Assembly (NCBI GenBank): GCA_018267705.1
Contig: JAFDXX010000017.1
Span: 1-64,000 of the forward strand
Origin: Bacteroidota bacterium
Lineage (GTDB): Bacteria > Bacteroidota > Bacteroidia > Chitinophagales > Chitinophagaceae
Length of the DNA: 64,000 nt
Direction: 5' to 3'
Of this stretch, positions 30,001 to 38,453 are shown piece by piece (within the stretch, counting starts at the first letter, position 1; each line of letters begins with the position of its first letter). Below the pieces are notes generated by a model. That model was not told the DNA's origin, did not search any database, and was given only the letters and a program-made list of their open reading frames with translations. A program made the position numbers and the translations under genes.

Positions 30001-30154
30001 GTTTTAAGGTTGATGGTGATACAACAAAATAAAAATTAACTCTGAAAAATGCAAGTGACGAGTATATAAAAGGTAATATTTTTTAATGAAAGGTTTTGAT
30101 AAGAATAAAAAAGATGAGATTTTAATAGCTACATCTAGCGTTATAAAAATTAAT

Positions 30155-31030
30155 TTAGAAGAATTTACTCAACCAACATGCTTCAAATTTTTGTTTCGAA
30201 TTTAAAATATGTATTCCTTCTTTTTCTGTTAGTTGTTGTGTTGTATTCACGCTATCTGCAATGCCACACCAAGGTTCTATGCAAACAAAATCGGCATTTT
30301 TGGCACTCCAAATTCCCATATACGGAAACCCTTTGTAGCTAATACTTATACCATGTTTTGTTTTATTTGAAAGAATTGAAATTTCATCTGATGCTAAATG
30401 CTTAAATACCAATGCATCGGCATAAAACAATTCTTTATTTAATGAAAGTTTATTTGAATTTTTTAATAAAGGAATAGCTGATAATTCAATTAAACCATCT
30501 TTACTTAATGGCCATTTTCCTATATTTTCTACACAATTAAATTGAAGAAAGTAATCATTAAAACTGGTTTCTTTTACAAAAGGAACTTTAAATGCTGGGT
30601 GTGCTCCAACTGAAAAATACATAGATTCATTGCCTGTATTTTCAACAATATAATTCACTTTTAATGTATCATCAATCAATTCATACACAACACTAAACAC
30701 AAAATAAAACGGATATATTTTTAATGTTTCTTCAGAAGATTGAATATTGAAAATGACTTTTTCAGAAGATTGATAACTTATGTCAAACTCCATATCTCGT
30801 GCAAATCCATGTCTGTTTAATTGATAGCTTTTGTTATTAAAGAAATATGTGTTTTGTTTTAATCCGCCTACAATAGGAAACAATACCGGGCTTTTTTTTG
30901 CCCAAAATGCAGGGTCTGCATTCCACATGTATTCTATCTTTGTTTGTTTATTTACAATACTTTGAAGCTCTGCACCTTTTGATGCTATTTCTATTTGCAA
31001 ATAATTATTGGCTATAGTAAATGTACTCAT
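30155..31030 (-). CDS. Aldose 1-epimerase family protein (LacX-like)
   Basis: A 291-residue beta-sandwich protein of the galactose-mutarotase superfamily, LacX-like subgroup. HGFARDMEF carries the first active-site His, and VGAHPAFKVPF the second. The C-terminal block CIEPWCGIADS includes the catalytic Glu. The family interconverts anomers of sugars or sugar phosphates; the exact substrate is not clear. It is 11 nt downstream of pdxA on the same strand and probably co-transcribed, although no functional link is obvious. Confidence 0.85.
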   Translation of the reverse strand: MSTFTIANNYLQIEIASKGAELQSIVNKQTKIEYMWNADPAFWAKKSPVLFPIVGGLKQNTYFFNNKSYQLNRHGFARDMEFDISYQSSEKVIFNIQSSEETLKIYPFYFVFSVVYELIDDTLKVNYIVENTGNESMYFSVGAHPAFKVPFVKETSFNDYFLQFNCVENIGKWPLSKDGLIELSAIPLLKNSNKLSLNKELFYADALVFKHLASDEISILSNKTKHGISISYKGFPYMGIWSAKNADFVCIEPWCGIADSVNTTQQLTEKEGIHILNSKQKFEACWLSKFF

Positions 31031-31041
31031 TGTTCAACAGG

Positions 31042-32136
31042 TTAATTTTCATTCTGTTCTACTCTTTCATCAACTGCATTTGCCAATAATTTGGCACTTA
31101 ATTTTTTTAATGGATTTTTTCTGTCTTCCTCAAACCCATTTCTTCTTCTATATATATCAACAGCTTCATATATAGCTGCTAAAAATGAAGTATGATCGGC
31201 AGAACCTTTTCCTGCAATATCAAATGCCGTTCCGTGGTCGGGGCTGGTTCTAATAACATTTAAACCTGCAGTATAATTTACGCCTTCGCCAATTGCTAAA
31301 GATTTAAAAGGAATTAATCCTTGATCGTGATACATTGCTAGTACTGCATCAAATTTTTCATGTTGATTTCTTGCAAAAAAAGCATCGGCACTATATGGAC
31401 CAAAAGCTAGCATATTTTGTTTTGCTTCTTTAATGGCAGGTTTAATAATATTTATTTCTTCCTCTCCAATTAAACCCTCATCACCTGCATGCGGGTTTAG
31501 TGCCAGTACAGCAATACGTGGTTTGGTAATACCAAAATCTTTTTGCAAGGTTTCATTTATAATATTTAATTTACTTATTATTTTTTCTTTTGATATATTC
31601 TTAGCAACCTCTTGCAAGGGTAAATGTTCTGTTACTAAACCAACTCGCATATTATCTGCCACCATTAGCATTACAACATCTGCTGCATTAAATTGTTCTT
31701 GCAAATAAGGAGTATGGCCGCTATGCTTAAATGTATCTGATTGAATATTTTTTTTATGAATGGGTGCCGTAACTAATGCCTGAATTTTATTTTCTTTTAA
31801 TGCACTTACTGCTTGCTGTAATGAGGAAAGAGCATACTTGCCACCTATTTCATTTAAACTACCTGGAGCAATTGCAACTTCTTCTTCCCAACAGTTAAAA
31901 ACATTTACTTGCTTAAGACTAAGTTTTGTGAAATCTTTGGTACTGTTATAAGTAAAATTTATTTCAGGCAAACTTTTTCTATAAAAATTAATACTCTTAT
32001 TACTTGCAAATACAATGGGAGTACATATTTCAAGAATACGTTGGTCTGCTAAAGATTTTATTATCAACTCAATGCCAATACCATTTAAATCTCCACAACT
32101 AAATCCAACAACAGGCTTTTGTAATTCTATATTCAT
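31042..32136 (-). CDS. pdxA: 4-hydroxythreonine-4-phosphate dehydrogenase PdxA
   Basis: A 364-residue NAD-dependent enzyme of pyridoxal phosphate synthesis by the DXP-dependent route. Conserved metal and substrate residues are in KHSGHTPYLQE, NPHAGDEGLIGEEE, MYHDQGLIPFK and RTSPDHGTAFDIAGKG. The length is slightly above the usual 330 because of a C-terminal extension (NPLKKLSAKLLANAVDERV). It is divergent from rsmA with a 59-nt gap. In E. coli pdxA and rsmA (ksgA) are also neighbours but in the same direction. Confidence 0.94.
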   Translation of the reverse strand: MNIELQKPVVGFSCGDLNGIGIELIIKSLADQRILEICTPIVFASNKSINFYRKSLPEINFTYNSTKDFTKLSLKQVNVFNCWEEEVAIAPGSLNEIGGKYALSSLQQAVSALKENKIQALVTAPIHKKNIQSDTFKHSGHTPYLQEQFNAADVVMLMVADNMRVGLVTEHLPLQEVAKNISKEKIISKLNIINETLQKDFGITKPRIAVLALNPHAGDEGLIGEEEINIIKPAIKEAKQNMLAFGPYSADAFFARNQHEKFDAVLAMYHDQGLIPFKSLAIGEGVNYTAGLNVIRTSPDHGTAFDIAGKGSADHTSFLAAIYEAVDIYRRRNGFEEDRKNPLKKLSAKLLANAVDERVEQNEN

Positions 32137-32183
32137 TTGTACATTTTAAGTTGCTAAGATAGTGTTTTAAATATGCACCTGCT

Positions 32184-32191
32184 TACTTTTG
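32184..32191 (+). promoter_or_regulatory. rsmA -7 box, 4 nt from the ATG
   Basis: TACTTTTG is an exact TAnnTTTG match that ends 4 nt before the rsmA ATG. If genuine, transcription would begin at or next to the start codon, giving a leaderless mRNA. Confidence 0.45.
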
Positions 32192-32195
32192 CTAC

Positions 32196-32951
32196 ATGCA
32201 GTACACACTCAAAAAATCTTTAGGGCAGCATTTTTTAAAAGATGAAAATATTTGTAGGAAAATTGTTGATACATTACAATTAGTTCCGCATAGCCAATTG
32301 CTTGAAGTTGGTCCGGGTGGTGGAGCTTTAACTAAATATTTATTGCAACTGCCTAATATAAATTTTAAAGCTGTTGAATTAGATGATGAAAAAGTAGCTT
32401 TTTTGCAAGAAACATTTCCTTCTATTCAAAATAAAATTATACATAAAAGTGTGTTAGATATTTATGCACCCTTTGAAAATGAGTTTACTGTAATAGGCAA
32501 TTTTCCGTATAATATTTCATCTCAAATATTATTTAAAATTTTAGATTGGAAAGAGCAAGTACCTATTGTAATTGGCATGTTTCAAAAAGAAGTGGCACAA
32601 CGGGTTGCAGCTAAACCTAATAATAAAATGTATGGTATTTTAAGTGTATTAATTCAAGCATTTTATCAAGTAGAATATTTGTTTGATGTTTCTCCCAATT
32701 GTTTTAATCCGCCACCTAAAGTAATGAGTGGTGTTATTCAATTAAAAAGAAATAATACAACACTTAATATGCGGAGTGAGAGAGATTTTTTTCTCTTAAT
32801 AAAAACCGCATTTAATCAACGTAGAAAAATGTTGCGTAATGCAGTAAGAAATTTATTTGATACTGATTTTTTACAAAACGAAATTTTTAATAAAAGAGCA
32901 GAACAATTAAGTATTGAAGATTTTGCTGCACTAACTTTTAAAATGAAATGA
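32196..32951 (+). CDS. rsmA: 16S rRNA (adenine-1518/1519) dimethyltransferase RsmA
   Basis: A 251-residue SAM-dependent methyltransferase (KsgA) that dimethylates two adenines in the 3' hairpin of 16S rRNA during ribosome assembly. [20 protein letters not shown] opens the family, and [13 protein letters not shown] is the SAM-binding motif [16 protein letters not shown] holds the catalytic NxPY-type motif (NFPY). [12 protein letters not shown] follows as usual. The ATG fits the family start exactly. The stop overlaps the start of the next gene by 4 nt (ATGA), so the two are translationally coupled. Confidence 0.96.
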   Translation: MQYTLKKSLGQHFLKDENICRKIVDTLQLVPHSQLLEVGPGGGALTKYLLQLPNINFKAVELDDEKVAFLQETFPSIQNKIIHKSVLDIYAPFENEFTVIGNFPYNISSQILFKILDWKEQVPIVIGMFQKEVAQRVAAKPNNKMYGILSVLIQAFYQVEYLFDVSPNCFNPPPKVMSGVIQLKRNNTTLNMRSERDFFLLIKTAFNQRRKMLRNAVRNLFDTDFLQNEIFNKRAEQLSIEDFAALTFKMK

Positions 32952-33877
32952 AACCACAAGTAATTATAACTGCAAAATGTCATGCTGTATTAGCCGAAAC
33001 ACTTGCAAGGCATGGGTTTGAAGTAATTGACAAACCCGGCATTCCATACAATGAATTGAAATTAATTATTCATAATGCAAGTGGATTAATTATTACAACC
33101 AAATTAAAAATTGATGCTGCTATGATTGATGCTGCTAAACATTTGCAATGGATTGGCAGATTAGGTAGTGGCATGGAACATGTTGATGTTGCTTATGCAG
33201 AAAGTAAAGGCATTAAATGTGTAAGTAGTCCCGAAGGTAATTGCAATGCAGTAGCCGAGCATGCTTTAGGGTTACTATTAAATTTAATGAACAAAATAAG
33301 CAGCAGTTTTACAGAAATTAAAAATAGAAAATGGTTTAGAGAGGCAAACAGAGCAAATGAATTATCTACTAAAACCGTTGGTATTATTGGATATGGTAAT
33401 ACAGGAAGTGCTTTTGCAAAATTACTTGCTTCATTTAATGTTACTGTTTTAGCTTACGATAAATATAAGTTTGGATTTGCAAAAAATTATATTAAAGAAG
33501 CATCATTACAACAAATACAACGTTATGCAGATGTGGTTAGTTTTCATGTACCATTAACAGATGAAACATTTCATTATGCAAATGATAATTTTTTTAATGG
33601 GCTAGAAAAACAACCTTATTTTTTAAATTGTTGCAGAGGAAAAGTAACCGATACCAACGCATTAATACAAGCATTACAAAATAAAAAAATTAAAGCTGCG
33701 GGTTTAGACGTTTTAGAAAATGAAGATTTAACATCTTATACCACAACAGAAGAAGAACAATTAAATTGGTTATGTAATCAAGATAATGTAGTGATTACAC
33801 CGCATATTGCAGGCTATAGTTATGAAGCATTTTACAAAATGGCAAAAGTGGTATTGGATAAGTTGGAATTTCATTAA
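32948..33877 (+). CDS. D-isomer-specific 2-hydroxyacid dehydrogenase (SerA-like)
   Basis: A 309-residue NAD-dependent dehydrogenase. The cofactor motif GIIGYGNTG is near residue 142. Catalytic residues are the Arg in LNCCRGKV (about 228), the Glu in LENEDL, and the His in ITPHIAGYS (about 280). It lacks the regulatory ACT domain of long SerA, so it may act on phosphoglycerate, pyruvate or another 2-oxoacid. It overlaps rsmA by 4 nt. An A/T-rich hairpin 22 nt after the stop may terminate this unit. Confidence 0.88.
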   Translation: MKPQVIITAKCHAVLAETLARHGFEVIDKPGIPYNELKLIIHNASGLIITTKLKIDAAMIDAAKHLQWIGRLGSGMEHVDVAYAESKGIKCVSSPEGNCNAVAEHALGLLLNLMNKISSSFTEIKNRKWFREANRANELSTKTVGIIGYGNTGSAFAKLLASFNVTVLAYDKYKFGFAKNYIKEASLQQIQRYADVVSFHVPLTDETFHYANDNFFNGLEKQPYFLNCCRGKVTDTNALIQALQNKKIKAAGLDVLENEDLTSYTTTEEEQLNWLCNQDNVVITPHIAGYSYEAFYKMAKVVLDKLEFH

Positions 33878-33899
33878 TTTCTATAAAAAAGATTCCGGA

Positions 33900-33923
33900 T
33901 TTTTTCTTTATAAAAAGAAAAAA
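33900..33923 (+). terminator. AT-only hairpin after the rsmA operon
   Basis: A perfect 10-bp stem (33900-33909 and 33914-33923) with an ATAA loop, almost entirely A/T with one C-G pair. It is weak on its own, but it sits just downstream of the dehydrogenase gene. Confidence 0.4.
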
Positions 33924-33926
33924 TTA

Positions 33927-33934
33927 TACTTTTA
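33927..33934 (+). promoter_or_regulatory. Putative greA -7 box
   Basis: TACTTTTA matches TAnnTTTG in 7 of 8 positions. A transcript from it would begin near 33938-33941, at the foot of the strong hairpin that follows. Confidence 0.3.
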
Positions 33935-33942
33935 CAATATTG

Positions 33943-33978
33943 CAACGCCGCAGTACGCTGTGGCGTTGTATTTTTTTT
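33943..33978 (+). terminator. Terminator/attenuator hairpin in the greA leader
   Basis: An 11-bp stem with one wobble (CAACGCCGCAG, 33943-33953; CTGTGGCGTTG, 33958-33968) closes a TACG loop, a UNCG-type tetraloop. A run of eight T starts at 33971. It is a complete intrinsic terminator placed 18 nt before the greA ATG. It could end read-through from upstream or attenuate greA. Confidence 0.8.
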
Positions 33979-33996
33979 GTTTTAAACGAAAAGATT

Positions 33997-34464
33997 ATGA
34001 GTGAATATGTAACACAAGAAACCTTTAACAAAATGCGTGATGAATTACAACGCATGAAAGGTATTGATCGTCCTGCAGCATCAAAAGCTATTGCAGAAGC
34101 AAGAGAAAAAGGTGATTTAAAAGAAAATGCCGAATACGATGCAGCTAAAGAAGCACAAGGTATTTTAGAAGCAAAAATTAAACAATTAGAAGGCGTTATT
34201 GCCAATGCAAAAATTGTAGATCCTTCTACTATTGATACCAGCAAAGTGGCTATCTTAACTAAAGTAACTATTACCAATGTGGCTACTAAAAAAACAGTTA
34301 CTTACCAAATTGTAGGAGAGAAAGAAGCCGATTTAAAAGCAGGAAAAATATCTGCATCATCTCCTATTGGTAAAGGCTTATTAGGTAAAGCAAAAGGTGA
34401 AGTTGCAGAAGTGCAAGCACCAAATGGCGTATTAAAGTTTAAGGTAGATGCAATAAGTATTTAA
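33997..34464 (+). CDS. greA: Transcription elongation factor GreA
   Basis: A 155-residue factor that stimulates transcript cleavage by backtracked RNA polymerase. Residues about 1-75 are the coiled-coil finger; its tip GDLKENAEYDAA holds the acidic residues that act in the polymerase secondary channel. Residues about 80-155 are the FKBP-like globular domain (SPIGKGLLGK, APNGVLKFKV). The ATG at 33997 is chosen over the upstream in-frame 33940 because the family starts MSEYVTQETF and because the upstream start lies in the terminator hairpin. The gene has terminators on both sides. Confidence 0.95.
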   Translation: MSEYVTQETFNKMRDELQRMKGIDRPAASKAIAEAREKGDLKENAEYDAAKEAQGILEAKIKQLEGVIANAKIVDPSTIDTSKVAILTKVTITNVATKKTVTYQIVGEKEADLKAGKISASSPIGKGLLGKAKGEVAEVQAPNGVLKFKVDAISI

Positions 34465-34486
34465 TAGAAAAATTTATAAGCCAATC

Positions 34487-34513
34487 AGCCTCGCTATATG
34501 CGGGGCTTTTTTA
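34487..34513 (+). terminator. greA terminator
   Basis: An 8-bp stem with one wobble (AGCCTCGC, 34487-34494; GCGGGGCT, 34500-34507) is followed by six T. It lies 23 nt after the greA stop and also faces the convergent small lipoprotein gene. Confidence 0.85.
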
Positions 34514-34525
34514 TTTTGCAAATTG

Positions 34526-34681
34526 CTATATACGCCCAGGGCATTGTATTTGACGCATTTCCTTCAATCCAACTCTTCCGTTAGGATAAAAAATTCTGTT
34601 GCAAGAAGTGAGCATCATTAATAAATAAACAACGCCAATGCAATACAAAACAATTTTAAAAGATTTTAAACTTGTACTCAT
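34526..34681 (-). CDS. Small lipoprotein-like protein
   Basis: A 51-codon ORF in the 280-nt gap between greA and the HIT gene. Translation on the minus strand gives MSTSLKSFKIVLYCIGVVYL, then LMMLTSCNRIFYPNGRVGL and KEMRQIQCPGRI. It has a basic start, a hydrophobic stretch (about 10-24) and a lipobox (LTSC, Cys27). A short polar mature part with a second cysteine near the end follows. The pattern is a small lipoprotein anchored in a membrane. I do not recognise the family. The gene converges on the greA terminator, which could also serve it, and is divergent from the HIT gene. Confidence 0.5.
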   Translation of the reverse strand: MSTSLKSFKIVLYCIGVVYLLMMLTSCNRIFYPNGRVGLKEMRQIQCPGRI

Positions 34682-34745
34682 AGCAAAGTTTATTATAAAA
34701 CGTATAATTATTATAATTATTTTGCAAGAACAAAAATTGTAAAGT

Positions 34746-35135
34746 ATGACGCTGTTTTCAAAAATTATTGTGGGCGAAATACCTTGTTATAAAATTGCAG
34801 AGAGTGATTTTTTTTTAGCTTTTCTAGATATTTTTCCTGCTGTGCCCGGACATACTTTGGTTATTCCAAAAGTTGAAACAGACCGTTTGTTTGATTTACC
34901 CGAAAGTTATTTGAAAGGTATTTTAGTTTTTGCCAAACCCATTGCAAAAGCTATTCAAAACGCATTTAATGCCGATAGAGTAAATATTATAACCATTGGC
35001 TTTGAAGTTCCGCATGCACATATTCATTTACTTCCTATGAATACAATGCATGATATGAATTTGTTTCCAGGAAAAAAGAAAGCTAGTGATGAGGAATTGA
35101 AAACAGTACAAGAAAAAATTATCAAACTTTTGTAG
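34746..35135 (+). CDS. HIT-family protein
   Basis: A 129-residue histidine-triad protein, a dimeric nucleotide hydrolase or transferase usually acting on AMP-linked substrates. The family opening MTLFSKIIVGEIP is at residue 1. GHTLVIPK lies mid-protein, and the catalytic HAHIHLLPM triad (His95-type, about residues 94-102) is intact. GFEVPHAHIHL replaces the more usual QxVxHxHxH with Phe-Glu, a small variation. It is convergent with ruvC, 3 nt apart, with no terminator in between. Confidence 0.92.
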   Translation: MTLFSKIIVGEIPCYKIAESDFFLAFLDIFPAVPGHTLVIPKVETDRLFDLPESYLKGILVFAKPIAKAIQNAFNADRVNIITIGFEVPHAHIHLLPMNTMHDMNLFPGKKKASDEELKTVQEKIIKLL

Positions 35136-35138
35136 TGT

Positions 35139-35693
35139 TTATTTTATTCTACCCGGATTTTTCTTTATAAAATCATCCCAACCTTTAAAACCTTTTCCCA
35201 ATTTTGCTAACGCAGAAGATGATTGATAATGATGACATAATGCAACTGCTAAAGCATCGGTAGCATCAAAATATTGTGGCTTTTTTTCAATGAATAAAAT
35301 TTGCTGCAACATTTTCCAAACTTGCTCTTTATCTGCATTACCATTACCTGTAATAGATTGTTTTATTTTTTTGGGTGAATATTCTGTAACATCAATACCT
35401 GCCTGCATAGCAGCAGCAATGGCTACACCTTGTGCTCTGCCTAACTTTAGCATGCTTTGTACATTTTTCCCAAAAAAAGGTGCTTCAATAGCAAAGGTGT
35501 GCGGTTGATATAATTTTATTAATTCACAAACTTTTGTATGAATTTTTTCAAGCCTTTCATATACATCTTTATGTGCAGTTAGTTTTAAAACATCCATTAA
35601 TAAAACTTGCAATGTATTGCCTTGTATTTTCAGCAAAGCATAACCCATTAATTGTGTTCCGGGGTCTATTCCTAAAATAATTTTTGGTTTCAT
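35139..35693 (-). CDS. ruvC: Holliday junction resolvase RuvC
   Basis: A 184-residue endonuclease that cleaves Holliday junctions in RuvABC repair. The first catalytic Asp is in LGIDPGTQLMGYA (residue 10), a Glu in AIEAPFFGKN (about 70), and the last acids in DATDALAVALCHH (about 143-146). KKIKQSITGNGNADKEQV is the DNA-contact segment. The length is in the family range. It converges on the HIT gene and is divergent from the membrane protein at 35733. Confidence 0.95.
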   Translation of the reverse strand: MKPKIILGIDPGTQLMGYALLKIQGNTLQVLLMDVLKLTAHKDVYERLEKIHTKVCELIKLYQPHTFAIEAPFFGKNVQSMLKLGRAQGVAIAAAMQAGIDVTEYSPKKIKQSITGNGNADKEQVWKMLQQILFIEKKPQYFDATDALAVALCHHYQSSSALAKLGKGFKGWDDFIKKNPGRIK

Positions 35694-35732
35694 TCAGTAT
35701 TCAAAATAAAGGTTTATTTCATAGTTTTTTAT

Positions 35733-36767
35733 ATGATTGTTTCAACCGTTCTTTGCAACACAAATATCTTTTTCCTGAATAAGCGTTTAAAAATATTTAT
35801 TAATTATTTTTTAGGCCCTGTTTTATTTATCTGGCTTTCTTTTTCTATCTACCACCAAATTCAACAGCAACAAAACCTACATCATACTTGGCAAACAATT
35901 ATACATTCATTTAAAGCAAAGCAGTGGATATTTTTATTGCTGGTTGTATTATTAATGTTTATTAATTGGGGTTTAGAAGCAATTAAATGGCAATATTTAA
36001 TGCGGAATATACAAAGCGTAAGTTTTGGTAAAGCATTTAAAGCCATTTTTGCGGGTCAAGCATTTGCTTTTAATACGGTAAATAATGTGGGTGAATATTT
36101 AGGTAGAATGTTTTTTTTAGATGAGGGCAACCGTCTTCGGTCTATATCACTAACAATGGTTGGCAGCTTAAGCCAATTAATTATAACATTTGTAATGGGC
36201 ATTGTTGGTTTATTTTATATGCGATGGTTTATGCTTGATGCTGCTTCAATAAAACTACATGGGCTTTCAATATTTTGGTTGGAAGGTTTAACGGTAATTT
36301 TAATTGCAGTAACTATAGCATTATTAATATTATATTATGCATTAGCATGGTGTATTAAAGTGGTAGAAAAAATTCCTTTCGTTTCTAAATATATTTATCT
36401 CATTCAAAAAATAGAAGAATTACACAGCAAACAATTAACAAAGATTTTACTACTTTCTTTTATTAGATACGTTGTATTTGTAATACAATATTTATTATTG
36501 TTAAACGTATTTAATGTTGAAGGAAATATTATTAGTTTTTTATGGTTGGTTTGCGTAAAGTTTCTTGTTTTAGCAGTAATACCAAGCATTGCAATAGCAG
36601 AATTAGGTTTGCGTGGAGAAATTAGCATGCAATTATTTGCTTTAGTAAGCAATAATTTAATTGGCATTATTTTTACAACAGTAGGAATTTGGTTTATTAA
36701 TAGAATGTTACCGGCCATTGTTGGTGCGTTACTAATTTTAAGCATAAGAATATTTAAGAATAGGTAA
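35733..36767 (+). CDS. LPG synthase-like transmembrane protein (UPF0104 family)
   Basis: A 344-residue integral membrane protein with about eight helices. NWGLEAIKWQYLMR near residue 85 and the GQAFAFNTVNNVGEYLGR segment near 112 match the flippase-type domain of lysylphosphatidylglycerol synthase/AglD-like proteins. There is no soluble synthetase domain, so the protein is probably a lipid or glycolipid translocase; this is inference. The first 25 residues are less conserved-looking and a later start is possible. The stop overlaps the DUF3108 start by one base (TAATG). Confidence 0.75.
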   Translation: MIVSTVLCNTNIFFLNKRLKIFINYFLGPVLFIWLSFSIYHQIQQQQNLHHTWQTIIHSFKAKQWIFLLLVVLLMFINWGLEAIKWQYLMRNIQSVSFGKAFKAIFAGQAFAFNTVNNVGEYLGRMFFLDEGNRLRSISLTMVGSLSQLIITFVMGIVGLFYMRWFMLDAASIKLHGLSIFWLEGLTVILIAVTIALLILYYALAWCIKVVEKIPFVSKYIYLIQKIEELHSKQLTKILLLSFIRYVVFVIQYLLLLNVFNVEGNIISFLWLVCVKFLVLAVIPSIAIAELGLRGEISMQLFALVSNNLIGIIFTTVGIWFINRMLPAIVGALLILSIRIFKNR

Positions 36768-37561
36768 TGAAAAAAATTATAACCGGTTTATTGTTGGCTA
36801 TTATTTCTTTCCCTTTAAAAGCAGGAGATAATTTTTGCGGAGTAAAAAATTTTGCTTTTAGTGAAGGAGAAAATCTTACCTATGTGGTATTTTATTCGGT
36901 AATTGGCGTGTACATTAATGCAGGCACAGCAACATTTAACACCACTTTAGGTACTTATAACGGAAAACCTGTTTATCATGTAACGGGTACAGGCTTCTCT
37001 AACCCAAGCTACGATTGGATTTTTAAAGTACGCGATAAATACGAAACTTATATTGATACCGCTACCTTGCAGCCTTATAAATTTATAAGAAATGTAGATG
37101 AAGGCGGTTATAAAACCTATGAGAACGTTACGTTTAACAAACAAAACAATACAGCTATTACAACCAAAGGGGTATATACTGTTCCTACATGTGTGCAAGA
37201 TGTATTAAGTGCTATTTACTATGCAAGAAATATTGATTTTAGTAAGTATAATGTAGAGGATAAAATTCCGTTTGATATGTTTTTAGATAATGAAATATAT
37301 CATTTATATGTAAAGTATTTAGGAAAAGAAACCGTAAAAACAAAGTACGGAAAATTTAAAGCCATTAAGTTTAAACCACTATTAATTAAAGGAACAATTT
37401 TTGAAGGTGGTGAAAAAATGACTGTTTGGGTTAGTGATGATGCCAACCATATTCCATTAAGAATTGAAAGCCCTATTAGTGTTGGTAGCGTAAAGGTTGA
37501 TATGATGCAATATAAAAATTTACGCCATCCTTTATCTTCTATGTTAAGTTTTAAAATGTAA
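36767..37561 (+). CDS. DUF3108 exported protein
   Basis: A 264-residue protein with a signal peptide (about 1-19, ending KAGD). The block FSEGENLTYVVFYSVIGVYINAGTATF (cited in part as LTYVVFYSVIGVYINAG) is the DUF3108 signature. The rest alternates beta strands, as in proteins that bind lipids or outer-membrane components. The function is unknown. Translation is probably coupled to the upstream UPF0104-type gene through the one-base overlap, so the two may act on the same envelope lipid. It ends 7 nt from a convergent gene. Confidence 0.82.
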   Translation: MKKIITGLLLAIISFPLKAGDNFCGVKNFAFSEGENLTYVVFYSVIGVYINAGTATFNTTLGTYNGKPVYHVTGTGFSNPSYDWIFKVRDKYETYIDTATLQPYKFIRNVDEGGYKTYENVTFNKQNNTAITTKGVYTVPTCVQDVLSAIYYARNIDFSKYNVEDKIPFDMFLDNEIYHLYVKYLGKETVKTKYGKFKAIKFKPLLIKGTIFEGGEKMTVWVSDDANHIPLRIESPISVGSVKVDMMQYKNLRHPLSSMLSFKM

Positions 37562-37568
37562 CTAATTG

Positions 37569-38450
37569 TTATAGTTCACTTAGTTTAAAACAATCTTTTT
37601 GCCTTATACCTCTTTCTGTTTCTTGTAATGTGCAACATTCATTTATAGGGTCGTGTTCAAAAAATAAAATATAGTTTTTAGTGGATGCTTCTTTTATAAA
37701 AATTTCTTTTTCTTGTAATGTTGTAAAAGGAAACATATCATAAGCCATTACATAAGGAATAGGTAAATGCCCAATACTTGGTAAAAGATCTGCAGCATAA
37801 ACAATAGTCTTGTCTTTATATTTTATTACAGGTAACATCATACCTATTGTGTGCCCATTTACATATAATACAGATATTTGTGGAAGTATAGAAGTTGGCT
37901 CATTGTGTAATGAATTGATTATATTAAGATTAACGGAAACATTGCTGCTATCAATCATTTTTAATTGTCCGCAATCTTGCATAGGCAAAATGTTTTCTTT
38001 TAAAAAAGAAGCTTTTTCTCTTGCATTAGGTTTTGTTGCTGTTTCCCAATGTAATTTATTGCTCCAAAATGTTGCGTTTTTAAAAGCAGGAACTAATTGT
38101 TCATTGATTCTTTCAATTGTTCCGCCACAATGATCAAAATGAAGATGTGTGTGTATTACATCAGTTACATCTTCTTTATTAAATCCATATTTTTTTAAAG
38201 AAGATTCTAAATTATTTTCTCCATGCAAATAATAATGGCTAAAAAATTTATCGCTTTGTTTATTACCAATTCCTGTATCAATTAAAATTAATTTATTGCC
38301 TTCTTCAATAAGCATACTACGCATTGCCCAGTTACACATATTATTTTCATCGGCAGGGTTTAGTTTGTTCCAAATACTTTTAGGAACTACGCCATACATA
38401 GCTCCGCCATCTAATTTAAAATATCCGGTTTCTATTGAATAGAGTTTCAT
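37569..38450 (-). CDS. MBL-fold metallo-hydrolase (AHL lactonase-like)
   Basis: A 293-residue metallo-beta-lactamase-fold enzyme. The dinuclear metal motif HTHLHFDHCGG (about 104-114) is intact. Further ligands are the His in VNGHTIGMM and the Asp in VYAADLLPS, and a final His in FFEHDP. The layout resembles N-acyl-homoserine lactonases and related lactone hydrolases. Many family members have other esters as substrates, so quorum quenching is only a possibility. It lies 3 nt downstream of the MFS gene on the same strand and is likely co-transcribed. Confidence 0.85.
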   Translation of the reverse strand: MKLYSIETGYFKLDGGAMYGVVPKSIWNKLNPADENNMCNWAMRSMLIEEGNKLILIDTGIGNKQSDKFFSHYYLHGENNLESSLKKYGFNKEDVTDVIHTHLHFDHCGGTIERINEQLVPAFKNATFWSNKLHWETATKPNAREKASFLKENILPMQDCGQLKMIDSSNVSVNLNIINSLHNEPTSILPQISVLYVNGHTIGMMLPVIKYKDKTIVYAADLLPSIGHLPIPYVMAYDMFPFTTLQEKEIFIKEASTKNYILFFEHDPINECCTLQETERGIRQKDCFKLSEL

Positions 38451-38453
38451 ATA

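Noticed and set aside
30086..30205. A 39-codon plus-strand ORF overlapping the 3' end of the epimerase gene
   Set aside because: It overlaps a well-supported gene by about 50 nt and shows no motif.
33900..33923. A/T hairpin considered as a promoter or replication element
   Set aside because: Its position just after a stop codon fits a weak terminator better; no iterons or DnaA boxes are nearby.
33940..33996. Longer GreA start at 33940
   Set aside because: The extension is translated from the terminator hairpin and is absent from GreA proteins.
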